Positions 54,259-63,379 of a stretch of 63,457 nucleotides of DNA are shown one piece after another. The notes under the pieces were generated by a model. It worked only from the letters and a program-made list of their open reading frames with translations. It searched no databases and was not told the DNA's origin. How positions within the stretch are numbered: the stretch's first letter is position 1; each line of letters begins with the position of its first letter. Source of the DNA: Bacteroidales bacterium (lineage in GTDB: Bacteria; Bacteroidota; Bacteroidia; Bacteroidales; Muribaculaceae); contig JAJBUG010000055.1 in assembly GCA_020860515.1 (NCBI GenBank), positions 31,534 through 94,990 on the forward strand, read 5' to 3'. A program made the position numbers and the translations under genes.

Positions 54259-55824
54259 ATGGCTTTGAGATATCCCATAGGTATTCAATGGTTTCCCAAT
54301 CTTAGAGAGCGCGGCTATGCGTATGTGGATAAGACTGAGATTATCTATCGGTTGACGCATACGTTCGATGCTTGTTTTCTGAGCCGTCCACGCAGATTTG
54401 GTAAAAGCCTTCTTTTGTCAACTATGGAGGCATATTTCAAGGGCGAGCGTGAATTATTCCAAGGACTTGCCATTGAAAAGCTGGAGAAAGGATGGGTTAA
54501 GCACCCTGTGATTCATATCGATCTTAACAATGGTACCTTTACATCTGTTGAAATGGTGGAGAAATCAATTAACGAAGAACTTAACCGCCTTGATCGAATT
54601 TATGGAATTGACACTAAGGGAGACACCCTCGGAGCAAGGTTTGAAGCTGCTATAACCCGTGCCTACCAGCTTGGAGGGCGCGGCGTGGTGGTGCTTATTG
54701 ACGAGTACGACAAACCTATGTTGGATATTATCGGAGATGAAAAGACACAAGATGCCTATCGTGAGGTGCTCAAGCCTTTCTATGGCACGCTCAAGAAAAA
54801 TGAAAAGTACCTTAGGTTCATTTTTATTACTGGTGTCACTAAATTTGCTAAATTGAGCGTGTTCAGTGACCTCAATCAGCTTAAAGATATCTCTTTGCTT
54901 CCTGATTATGACACTATTTGTGGAATCACCCCAGAAGAGATGCTCACCTATTTTCTGTCAGGCGTAGAGGAATTTGCCAGAGCAAAAGGGTGGTCACTTG
55001 ATGAACTGGTAAAAAAGTTGGAAGAGAAATATGATGGATACCATTTCTCAGCAGCAATGAGAGGAGTATTGAATCCGTTCAGCCTTATAAATGCCCTATG
55101 TGATAAGAGCCTGAATGACTATTGGATTCAAACTGGCACTCCTACCTCTCTGGTAAAGTTTATGCAAACTCGTCATACCCCGGTGGATGAGCTTGAAGGA
55201 TATAGAGCCACAGGCGGTATGTTGATGAGCGTAGAGACTACCAAAGCAAATCCGATTCCGGTGATTTACCAGACTGGCTATCTTACCATCAAAGCTTATG
55301 ATGAGGCGACACAAATGTACACCCTTGGCTTTCCAAATGATGAGGTAGAGCAGGGCTTCCTAAATTATCTTTTGCCAAACTATGCAAACGTGCCAAATGC
55401 AAACAGCGGATTGGAAATCCTCGAGTTTGTGGCAGATTTGCGAACTGGGAACGCCCAAGGATTTCTACGAAGAATCCAAGCCTTGTTTGCCAATGTCAAT
55501 TTTGAGTTGGTTTTGAACGCTGAGGCCCATTATAAGAATGTGCTATTTATCGTATTCAAGCTATTAGGGCTTTATGTGCATGTGGAGAGGCACACAAGCC
55601 AAGGTAGCATTGACATGGTAATCGAAACCGAGAAATACGTATATATCATAGAATTCAAATACAATGGCACTGCCAAAAAGGCCTTAGAGCAGATTATCGA
55701 AACCGGTTATGCCATGCCCTACCAGTGCGATTCACGCACTGTAATCCTGGTAGCAGCCAGCTTCTCCTCCCGCACCCGCACCCTCTCCTCCCGCTGGATA
55801 ATCCAAGAATACAAACCCGCCTGA
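54259..55824 (+). CDS. AAA-ATPase-like protein with PD-(D/E)XK domain (DUF1703)
   Basis: 521 aa. N-terminal P-loop variant SRPRRFGKSLLLSTMEAYF (~37), Walker B VVVLIDEYDKPMLD (~147), then a C-terminal PD-(D/E)XK-like nuclease domain (GSIDMVIETEKYVYIIEFKYN, with Asp and Glu-x-Lys). This two-domain family is found in many copies in Bacteroidales and other anaerobes; its role is not established, a mobile or defence function has been suggested. It is a single gene and converges with the pseudokinase-AAA+ gene. Confidence 0.88.
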   Translation: MALRYPIGIQWFPNLRERGYAYVDKTEIIYRLTHTFDACFLSRPRRFGKSLLLSTMEAYFKGERELFQGLAIEKLEKGWVKHPVIHIDLNNGTFTSVEMVEKSINEELNRLDRIYGIDTKGDTLGARFEAAITRAYQLGGRGVVVLIDEYDKPMLDIIGDEKTQDAYREVLKPFYGTLKKNEKYLRFIFITGVTKFAKLSVFSDLNQLKDISLLPDYDTICGITPEEMLTYFLSGVEEFARAKGWSLDELVKKLEEKYDGYHFSAAMRGVLNPFSLINALCDKSLNDYWIQTGTPTSLVKFMQTRHTPVDELEGYRATGGMLMSVETTKANPIPVIYQTGYLTIKAYDEATQMYTLGFPNDEVEQGFLNYLLPNYANVPNANSGLEILEFVADLRTGNAQGFLRRIQALFANVNFELVLNAEAHYKNVLFIVFKLLGLYVHVERHTSQGSIDMVIETEKYVYIIEFKYNGTAKKALEQIIETGYAMPYQCDSRTVILVAASFSSRTRTLSSRWIIQEYKPA

Positions 55825-55856
55825 TGTCACCAATTTTATTAGTGATATCTAAAATC

Positions 55857-57638
55857 TTAGGGTTTATTTTCAGAAGAAATGAATCCTACAGAACGCCTTA
55901 AAGTCTTTTTGGATTCAAATCTCTCCCGAATATCTTCATATTCTTGGAGTTGTTTTGCAGTAACAGATGGCCATTGATTGATGCCATTTTTGATAGTTTC
56001 CATCAATGTATCCATCATAATGGTATCGCCATTGTTTTTAACTGTGGTTATAGCAGCTTGATTTATCATTTCGGTGATATCAGCAGATACATATCCTGTG
56101 GTTTCTTTAGCAAGAATGTCATAATCGATGTTTGAGGCACATCTATTGTGAAGTGCCAACTTTAAGATTTCTTTACGACCCTCTTTGTCGGGAGCAGGTA
56201 CATAGACCTTAATATCTAAGCGTCCAGCTCGAAGTGCAGCTGGGTCAATCATATCAGGTTTATTTGTTGCCCCAATGACAAAAATGCCCCGTTCCGAACA
56301 GTTGTTGAGCTGTGTAAGGAAAACGTTTACTTCACCTTGTTCAGAAATATTGGTATGCCGTGAACGATCAGTGATCATAGCCTCAAGCTCATCAAGAAAG
56401 AGTATGGTAGGAGCGTTTTTCGCTGCTTCCTTAAACAATTCTGCAATTTTACTCTGACCTCCATGGATATATGGTGAAGCTATATCAGAACAATCAACTT
56501 TAATAAAATTACATCCAAGTTCTTCTGCAAACTTCTCCGCTATGAAGGTTTTGCCGCATCCTGGAGGTCCATACAATAACATTCCATTTGGAATCTTAAC
56601 TCTCAGTTTCTGATATTTCTCAGGATGACGAAGAAGATCAATGACATCTTCTTGAAGCCTTTGTTTCAATTCTGTCATTCCTGCCACATCAGCAAATCCA
56701 TTACCTTTAGATTTCTTTATGCTGCCATTATGCTCTTCTGTTTTTGAAGTTAACTCAATCCTCTGATAATTGTCACACTTTACATCAGTCAGTCCATTTA
56801 GGGCTGCAAGGAATTCTTCAGCATTTTGAAAACGATCATCTACATCCTGTGCCAATGCTTTAGCCATTATTCTTAGTAGATTGTCATCCAACTCAAAGAT
56901 GTTGAGGTTGGGAATGGGTAGGGGCGTTTTTCGAGCTTCCAATACATCCTTGATGGGTTCTGTCGTATCATTCAAATCAATTTCCCAAGGTTCCATGCCA
57001 AAAATAAGATGATACATCAGTGCACCCACTGCATACAGATCGCTACGAGTTGAATATATGCCTCGGAGCAACAACTCAGGAGCCATGTAAAATAACGGTA
57101 AACCTATGATATATGGTTTGTGATTCTCTTTATTTAGGTGACGAGCATGCCCAAAATCGTTCAATATAGGATATATTTCTTGTTTAGAAATATCCAAAAG
57201 TATTCCTTCTGGATCTATATGATTGTAGATCAATGGTACCGACTGATTATGAAGAAATTTAAGAGCATTCAAAACCCCACTTATAATATGGTGTACTTCA
57301 TATATGCTACAGTGAGCCTCACGATCCAATTTATCTGACAACAATTCTCCGGGGAAAAAGTCTCTGACTATATACAGATAACGCTGTCCATCAACTATTA
57401 TTTCCCCAGTATCACTTTGTCTTGCTATATTAGGGTGTACAATGCCCTGGCTCATAGTTAATTCTAATATTTGGTCACAACCAGGCATTAATTGCAGGTC
57501 ATGCAGCTTGGCTGGGTTGATGAGCCGCATATAGTGCTTTATGCCATTCTCATCGATGACACGATAGTCAGCAAAATAGTAGCCTTTATGCAATAAGGCT
57601 ACTATTTTGTATTTACCTACTTGAGTGTTATTCTTCAT
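55857..57638 (-). CDS. Pseudokinase fused to AAA+ ATPase
   Basis: 593 aa. Residues ~8-270 have a protein-kinase fold, but key residues are lost: the glycine loop is degenerate (LLHKGYYFADYRV), the beta-3 Lys is replaced (HYMRLI), and HRDxKPEN reads YNHIDPEG, so the catalytic Asp is His; DFG is kept (ILNDFGHARHL). This predicts a pseudokinase that binds partners. After a linker (~290-325) comes an AAA+ domain: Walker A GPPGCGKT (~360), Walker B ILFLDELEAM (~413), sensor/arginine-finger region NKPDMIDPAALRAGRLD, close to FtsH/Cdc48-type unfoldases. Last gene of the Hsp70 operon, 3 nt after the Hsp70 stop. Confidence 0.9.
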   Translation of the reverse strand: MKNNTQVGKYKIVALLHKGYYFADYRVIDENGIKHYMRLINPAKLHDLQLMPGCDQILELTMSQGIVHPNIARQSDTGEIIVDGQRYLYIVRDFFPGELLSDKLDREAHCSIYEVHHIISGVLNALKFLHNQSVPLIYNHIDPEGILLDISKQEIYPILNDFGHARHLNKENHKPYIIGLPLFYMAPELLLRGIYSTRSDLYAVGALMYHLIFGMEPWEIDLNDTTEPIKDVLEARKTPLPIPNLNIFELDDNLLRIMAKALAQDVDDRFQNAEEFLAALNGLTDVKCDNYQRIELTSKTEEHNGSIKKSKGNGFADVAGMTELKQRLQEDVIDLLRHPEKYQKLRVKIPNGMLLYGPPGCGKTFIAEKFAEELGCNFIKVDCSDIASPYIHGGQSKIAELFKEAAKNAPTILFLDELEAMITDRSRHTNISEQGEVNVFLTQLNNCSERGIFVIGATNKPDMIDPAALRAGRLDIKVYVPAPDKEGRKEILKLALHNRCASNIDYDILAKETTGYVSADITEMINQAAITTVKNNGDTIMMDTLMETIKNGINQWPSVTAKQLQEYEDIRERFESKKTLRRSVGFISSENKP

Positions 57639-57641
57639 ATT

Positions 57642-60191
57642 CTACTTTTGTTGGTGAAGAAGTCCTATATTTTGTGGTTTCTGAGAACGTGGAAGCATGT
57701 TAGCGAGCTCGAATGCAATTGGACGCAAGGCTTCCGCAGTTGGATTACCGCTATTGATAATCTCAAGCCCTTTATTTACAAGGCTTCTCGCACGCGTTGG
57801 GTTAGACCATTGCTTTTTGTCAAAGTTACGATTCCATTCTTGTATCCATACAATGAAGTACTCTACAGCTGCCAACTTGTAGTCCAAATCCCAGATTTGG
57901 TCATATAGTTGCTGGGCAGATTCTACATTTTTGGATTGGATTACACGGTCAACATCTGCCTTTAGGCGTTGTATTACTGCTGTTGTTTTTTCATTGCCAT
58001 ATTTCTGGTTGTCCTTGACCAACTCATTGTACATTCCTTTAAGCTTGTTCTCCATGCGTTGCCATTCGCCGAGCGAATACTTTTGGTCAATTTGGGCCAA
58101 AACATTCTTTAGTTGTTCTAAGGCTCGTTCTTTTTTGTCACGATCTTCTTGTGATTGTGCAGAGTTAAATTCAGACACTACTTCATTAAGTTCCTCATTA
58201 AGACTAACATCATCAAGCGAGGTTACTTTCTTTTGTGCCTCTTGGATATCTGCCATGTAAACAGCCACATCTGTAGCTTTAGACCTACAAGATATAAGAC
58301 GATCTGTTACATCAATAGTTATATTGAGGTATGGAATATCCACAATACATTCATCAAATCCACCAGATTTTTCTGCATGTAGGGTTACCTTCACTTCGCT
58401 ACCACCGGGAAGCATTCTGGGTACGTCATCACCAGTAATCACGATGTCATACAAGTGATCACAATAGATTTTCTTTAGTTTCTTATGTTCACTGTTGAGT
58501 TGATCAATATCTTTTCCAGTTTGAAGAATTGGAATGATAATCTTGTCTGAAGTCATTCCTGGGCGCACATCTTGGTCAGTGGTTACTTTCCTTGACAGTG
58601 TCCCATAGGCAGGAAGTGATTGATTTTTCTTCAAGCCATCAAATGGAGTAAATACTATATTATCGTCTTCATCTACTGTAGCCATTCCAAGGGATTGGGG
58701 GAGTTTGGCATCGCCTATACCATCAATCCCCTGAATAACAGAAATTGACTGAGGTTCACAATCAAGTTTGTTACCGAGCAAATCATAGCAACGAATTTCA
58801 AATACATTGGTTGAGTCTTCTTTTAGTCGGAGTTCGATTACATCTCCCGCTTGGTCAATTCTTACTCGGCCGGTGTTGAATTCACCATCAGAACGAACAA
58901 AATCAACCATCACAAAATCCTCAGCATAGTTTTCACTCTTATCTTTAAGGAATTTGGTAGCCACAAACTCAAACTCTTCAACTGAAGTACTTTTGACAGA
59001 TATCTCCAATTGGATTTTTGAGCGGTCACGCTTCTTATCCAACACTGCTTCTGGCACATCAATGGTACTGCCATATAGAGCTGCGCCACAGGCCACAGCA
59101 GTCATGGGATCAATGCTTGTGTCAACATTAGGGGTAATTTGCTCACGAAGCATACGACGCAAAATGCGTGAATGAGTGGGACCTCCCACCAGAATTAAGG
59201 CACCAAGTTCTTCACCACTTAGATGGTTACGATTGAGCAGTTGCTTGGTGATGTCAATTGCACGTTGGAAGATAGGACCAGCAACTGGTTCCAAATCATC
59301 TTCAGTAATGGTAAGATCAAGCTCAAAATCTGTACCATCATCATCAGTGCCATATTCATCGCCAAGATCTGTCTGAATAGTTATCTCCTCATTAAATGAT
59401 AATTGGATTTTAGCTTCTTCAGCTTTTGCCTTCCACATTCCTATGAAGGCTTCTCTCTTAGAGCACTGTGATATTTCATACTGTTGAGAGAGATATGGAA
59501 GTATGATTTGTTCAACGATAGCTTGGTCTATGTCTTTGCCCCCAAGATGATTATTGCCAGCAGTATCAACAGCCTTCATTATGCCATCCTCAATGTGCAT
59601 TAAGGCTGCATCAAAAGTTCCCCCGCCAAAATCAAAGACTACCCAATAGGCGTTCTTGATTTTTGATGTGAGTCCATAAGCGACAGAGGCTGCTATAGGC
59701 TCTTGGATAAGCTCAAAGTGGTCAAACCCTGCCAGTTTTGCAGCATGTTTTGTGGCATCTCTTTGATTGTTATTGAACAATGCGGGTACTGTTATCACTA
59801 CTTCCTTCACATCATCATCAAGGATATAACTGCGAAGAGTCTTAAGCACTTCAGCGGAAAGATGTTCAGGAGTAAGATATGGATCTTGTCCACTCTTTTC
59901 CATATTGTAACTGTATGTTCGTTCGTCAGTACCCATGATACGCTTGAACTCTACATAGGTATTTCGCTTATATCCCGGCTTTACATAAGCCAGTTGACAA
60001 TCTTTTTCAAGTTGTTTATAGGCCTTATCACCGATTAGCAATCTACCTCTATTTGTAACAGAGACACACGAAGGTGTGGTATCGCCTTGTGTTGAGCTCT
60101 TTTTGATCACGGCTTTCCCGTTCTCAAATCGAGCAATGGCAGAATTAGTTGTTCCCAAATCTATGCCATAGATGATTTTGTTGTTTGCCAT
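57642..60191 (-). CDS. Hsp70 (DnaK-like) chaperone, divergent
   Basis: 849 aa, longer than DnaK (~640). The ATPase domain is intact: GIDLGTTNSAIARF (9-22), VVFDFGGGTFDAALM (~190), and ALILVGGPTHSRILRRML (~340). After about residue 400 there is a beta-sandwich with weak similarity to the substrate domain (FTPFDGLKKNQSLPAYG, VKVTLHAEKSGG) and then a long charged helical tail (~690-849). Not the housekeeping DnaK: it lacks the EEVD-like end and sits in a specialised operon with its own J-like and GrpE-like partners. Confidence 0.92.
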   Translation of the reverse strand: MANNKIIYGIDLGTTNSAIARFENGKAVIKKSSTQGDTTPSCVSVTNRGRLLIGDKAYKQLEKDCQLAYVKPGYKRNTYVEFKRIMGTDERTYSYNMEKSGQDPYLTPEHLSAEVLKTLRSYILDDDVKEVVITVPALFNNNQRDATKHAAKLAGFDHFELIQEPIAASVAYGLTSKIKNAYWVVFDFGGGTFDAALMHIEDGIMKAVDTAGNNHLGGKDIDQAIVEQIILPYLSQQYEISQCSKREAFIGMWKAKAEEAKIQLSFNEEITIQTDLGDEYGTDDDGTDFELDLTITEDDLEPVAGPIFQRAIDITKQLLNRNHLSGEELGALILVGGPTHSRILRRMLREQITPNVDTSIDPMTAVACGAALYGSTIDVPEAVLDKKRDRSKIQLEISVKSTSVEEFEFVATKFLKDKSENYAEDFVMVDFVRSDGEFNTGRVRIDQAGDVIELRLKEDSTNVFEIRCYDLLGNKLDCEPQSISVIQGIDGIGDAKLPQSLGMATVDEDDNIVFTPFDGLKKNQSLPAYGTLSRKVTTDQDVRPGMTSDKIIIPILQTGKDIDQLNSEHKKLKKIYCDHLYDIVITGDDVPRMLPGGSEVKVTLHAEKSGGFDECIVDIPYLNITIDVTDRLISCRSKATDVAVYMADIQEAQKKVTSLDDVSLNEELNEVVSEFNSAQSQEDRDKKERALEQLKNVLAQIDQKYSLGEWQRMENKLKGMYNELVKDNQKYGNEKTTAVIQRLKADVDRVIQSKNVESAQQLYDQIWDLDYKLAAVEYFIVWIQEWNRNFDKKQWSNPTRARSLVNKGLEIINSGNPTAEALRPIAFELANMLPRSQKPQNIGLLHQQK

Positions 60192-60196
60192 AGGGC

Positions 60197-60595
60197 TTAT
60201 TTTTCATTATATTCTATTACTACTTCAGCCGCTTGTATCATTTTTCCTTGGAATGATACTTGAGGGCGAATAATGCGTTTAATTCTATTAGTTCCAGGCT
60301 CTAATTCATCATTGAGTTCCATAGTTCCAATGATATTATCACCTTCGTGCCACGAACGTCCCAGAAGTTCTGCAACCTCATAGCCATTTCGATGCAGAGT
60401 TAACATCATCGATTTTACTCGATTTCGTAACTGGGATACTCCTTTTACAGAAATATCCATGTAGTCCAGATTCTGTTGCATCCTGACAATGTCATTGATA
60501 AGGGCGAGAGCCATAGAATGGCTTACGGGTGATGTCCCATTTGGGTCTGGTATTCCACCTCCTTCTGTCCTTGGGAATTCATTATTATTCTCCAT
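60197..60595 (-). CDS. GrpE-like nucleotide exchange factor
   Basis: 132 aa. A short N-terminal helical part (ALALINDIVRMQQNLDYM) is followed by a beta domain with LLGRSWHEGDNIIGTMELND and RIIRPQVSFQGKMIQAAEVVI, close to the beta-wing of GrpE that contacts Hsp70. Much shorter than GrpE and without its long dimerisation helix. It is 5 nt upstream of the Hsp70 gene, so almost certainly its dedicated partner. Confidence 0.75.
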   Translation of the reverse strand: MENNNEFPRTEGGGIPDPNGTSPVSHSMALALINDIVRMQQNLDYMDISVKGVSQLRNRVKSMMLTLHRNGYEVAELLGRSWHEGDNIIGTMELNDELEPGTNRIKRIIRPQVSFQGKMIQAAEVVIEYNEK

Positions 60596-60636
60596 GCTGA
60601 TATAATTTTCCCGTTTGATTTGTGTAATGGCTTTAA

Positions 60637-62544
60637 CTATGTAAAAAGTACAAATAAGATTCCAACTAATGATATAATCAATAAAACAGCATATAGAAAT
60701 TCCTTTAAAGGAGCTATCTCATCTTTTTTCTTTATCTCTACTTTTGCTTCATCAGCGTGCAAACCTTTGGGATATTTGGCAAGATAAGATTTGTATCCTT
60801 TGTATTTTTTATTTTGGTTGACCCAATTCCAATATTTATGGTCTTTTTCTTCTTCTTTTCTCAAAGCCGTGATTTTATCAGATGCATGCTTGTAAAATTT
60901 AGCCTTGACTTGACCATATTTACTCAAATATTCTTGTAATTGCACTATGGTTTGTGCCTCGGAGAATATCTCTTGTTCGGTACGCATGTCTATTGTAGGT
61001 TTGTGGATAGTATTTACTTCGAGTTCCTTAGCATCTTTAACAATGGCGGTTTTATTACGCAAATAGCGAGGTTCCCAATCTTTTGAAACATCAAGAAGAT
61101 CGAGATTAGCAAACAGTTGACAACAATCAAAAAGCAAATTCTTAATATCAACGAATGCTTGCTTAACTTCAGGAGATGACATTACATTATCTTGGTATAA
61201 GCTTGGGAAATCTTGGTATAAGCTTGGGAGTTGAGGACGACACCTAATCAAAAGATCAAATGCTTTCATCTCCTTATTGAAATAACCAATGGTCATATTA
61301 AGTGCGAACTCTGCAACCTTAGTTGAAAGTTTTATGTATTCTTGATCATGTGTTCCCAATTCATCTTTCAACTTTACAAGAGTTGGAGCACACTCTCCGA
61401 TAAAACGTAGGGCAGTTTCTACTTTCTCTACTTTAGATGAATATTCTGCAATTTTCTTATTGATTAATAAAGCAGAATTAAAGATTCGTTTAGGTGGAAT
61501 CTTACCCTTTATTCGTTTTATTTCTTCGACCGCAGTTCTAATATTGTCTTTTACAAGTGAACTGCAGGCATACTCCAAGGCAGTCTCTGCAAGTTTAACA
61601 CAATCTGTTGTTACATCGTATTCAGATAGATGACAGATACGATGATATAATTGGGAACTCTCTATTAGTTGTTCTGCAATTTTATCGGCTATCAGTATGT
61701 ATTTACTGTGGTTTTGCCCAACATAATCTTTAAGCAGTGTCAACTGTTTTACAGCGACAAACTGCATTTGGCTGAATGCATTCCTCCAGGCCTTAATATC
61801 TTTTGAATTGAAATGAGATAATTTTTCTATTTCAGTTTCCAGAATTCGGATAGGTCGTTGGGCCAGAATATTTTCAATATATTCATCATCTTCTGCATTT
61901 ACACCTCTTTCTCGAAATGCAGAGAGCCAATCTATATCTGGCTCCTCATTCAGAAGGGTATCAATGAATATGTGAGCAAGTTCCCTTTCTGAAATAGAAA
62001 ATTCTTTTCCACATGTCGAGGAAACAAATTCTTCTCGGAGTTCGTCATTATGTATCAAATTAGATATATATCCTACAAAATCGAAAACATTTTCTTCAGT
62101 AAAAGCTACAGTACCAAGATTCAACAATGCTGAAAAGTTTGTACAACTAATCCAAATACCTATAGCATTTTGCTTGTTGCCTTCGATAAGGCAATTTAGG
62201 GCACATTCATCTTCTTTGCTTACATTGCTATACCAGAAGAAGGCGAATTTCAATTTGGAGCGTGGGTCTGATATGTAATTTGAAGCTTCGGTTATATTTT
62301 CAAGTGACCTTGGAGGTATAAGTAGAGCCCTGCGTTTGTCATTATAAATCAATTGATTACCCTCGTCTATTCCTATTGCAATGGAGTCAGTCTTAAAGAT
62401 TGGGGATTTGCCAACTTTTACAAATGCCTCTATTCGACCTCTACTCGATACTATCTCCCTATTGGACGCATTAGTATATACTCCCAATATCCGAAATGGA
62501 TTGTTGATTACAAGACTCTTTAAACCTTTATATGTATTTGCCAT
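60637..62544 (-). CDS. J-like domain protein with C-terminal membrane anchor
   Basis: 635 aa. The N-terminus NPFRILGVYTNASNREI (16-32) resembles the start of J-domains that recruit Hsp70, but no HPD tripeptide is present. A long helical middle (~150-560) has TPR-like spacing and a short duplication (LPSLYQDFPSLYQD). The charged region before the end (KEEEKDHKYWNWVNQNKK) precedes one transmembrane helix at 616-634 (YAVLLIISLVGILFVLF). It thus could place the Hsp70 machine at the inner membrane. Distinct from DnaJ by size and by lack of zinc fingers. Confidence 0.8.
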   Translation of the reverse strand: MANTYKGLKSLVINNPFRILGVYTNASNREIVSSRGRIEAFVKVGKSPIFKTDSIAIGIDEGNQLIYNDKRRALLIPPRSLENITEASNYISDPRSKLKFAFFWYSNVSKEDECALNCLIEGNKQNAIGIWISCTNFSALLNLGTVAFTEENVFDFVGYISNLIHNDELREEFVSSTCGKEFSISERELAHIFIDTLLNEEPDIDWLSAFRERGVNAEDDEYIENILAQRPIRILETEIEKLSHFNSKDIKAWRNAFSQMQFVAVKQLTLLKDYVGQNHSKYILIADKIAEQLIESSQLYHRICHLSEYDVTTDCVKLAETALEYACSSLVKDNIRTAVEEIKRIKGKIPPKRIFNSALLINKKIAEYSSKVEKVETALRFIGECAPTLVKLKDELGTHDQEYIKLSTKVAEFALNMTIGYFNKEMKAFDLLIRCRPQLPSLYQDFPSLYQDNVMSSPEVKQAFVDIKNLLFDCCQLFANLDLLDVSKDWEPRYLRNKTAIVKDAKELEVNTIHKPTIDMRTEQEIFSEAQTIVQLQEYLSKYGQVKAKFYKHASDKITALRKEEEKDHKYWNWVNQNKKYKGYKSYLAKYPKGLHADEAKVEIKKKDEIAPLKEFLYAVLLIISLVGILFVLFT

Positions 62545-62545
62545 A

Positions 62546-63379
62546 TTAGTTGAATATCTCGTTTTGATTAGTGGACTTGAGGTTAAGATTACCGTTATTT
62601 ACGGGATATAGTGTATATTCACATCTATTATTATAGGAATAGTCTCCTTTGATTGTAGTTGTCATTTTTACGGGACCATCCTTTTGAAAAGATTCTCCCG
62701 ATACAAACCCACCAGTGCATTTGCCCATACTTTTATTAGGATTCCAACCTTTCCCAGAGTAAAAGTAAACTATATAGGTTCCATCTGGAACTTTTATAGT
62801 AATTTGGTCCCCTCCACAAACATATTTATGATCAACATAGCCACCATCATAGTAGCGTTTGATTATTATTACGTAATCACTCCCAACGGAGGTTTTGAAA
62901 TGGAATTCATTATCTCCGCTAAGAGGACGACCAAAGTGTCGGCTATATGGTCTACTGCCTGTGGATAATCTATTGTTAATCCACCTTTCATCAGGATTTG
63001 AGTTTGAAGATGAGATTTTATTTTTAGTAGCAATCTTTGGTGGCAATCCAAGATATTGACGCATTTCTTTCTCGTCTTTAAACCAAGAATATTTCGCAGA
63101 GAATAAATAGTATATCCTTGTTATCAACTCATCATCAGCAGTACGTAACCATTCAGCCATAAATTCTTCTGAATTGAATATGGTATATTCAGCAGAAAAG
63201 GCCTCATAGAATTTGCTAAGATTACTTTTGCCTTTATCCTGATTACCTACTTCATTAAGTTTTTCAACCTCATTGCTTTGGGCTTCTTCATGATTTTTAT
63301 TAATCAAAGAAACCTTATTCTCACTGTGTTGTGCTGCAACGGCATCTGAGTTTTTTGGTGAAGAATCAGAACTGGACAC
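62546..63379 (-). CDS. Unknown protein, first gene of the Hsp70 operon
   Basis: About 277 aa with a GTG start at 63379 (alternative: internal ATG near residue 74). The N-terminal 60 residues are polar low complexity (SSSDSSPKNSDAVAAQ); ~60-115 is helical (FMAEWLRTADDELITRIYYL); the C-terminal ~140 residues are a beta-rich domain (SDYVIIIKRYYDGGYVDHKY, YIVYFYSGKGWNPNKSMG, GGFVSGESFQKDGPV) that I have seen in other Bacteroidota proteins of unknown role. Codons just upstream of the GTG (after an in-frame stop) would read LAIAILCFV, like the tail of a signal peptide, so the true start is uncertain. One nt separates it from the J-like gene. Confidence 0.7.
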   Translation of the reverse strand: MSSSDSSPKNSDAVAAQHSENKVSLINKNHEEAQSNEVEKLNEVGNQDKGKSNLSKFYEAFSAEYTIFNSEEFMAEWLRTADDELITRIYYLFSAKYSWFKDEKEMRQYLGLPPKIATKNKISSSNSNPDERWINNRLSTGSRPYSRHFGRPLSGDNEFHFKTSVGSDYVIIIKRYYDGGYVDHKYVCGGDQITIKVPDGTYIVYFYSGKGWNPNKSMGKCTGGFVSGESFQKDGPVKMTTTIKGDYSYNNRCEYTLYPVNNGNLNLKSTNQNEIFN

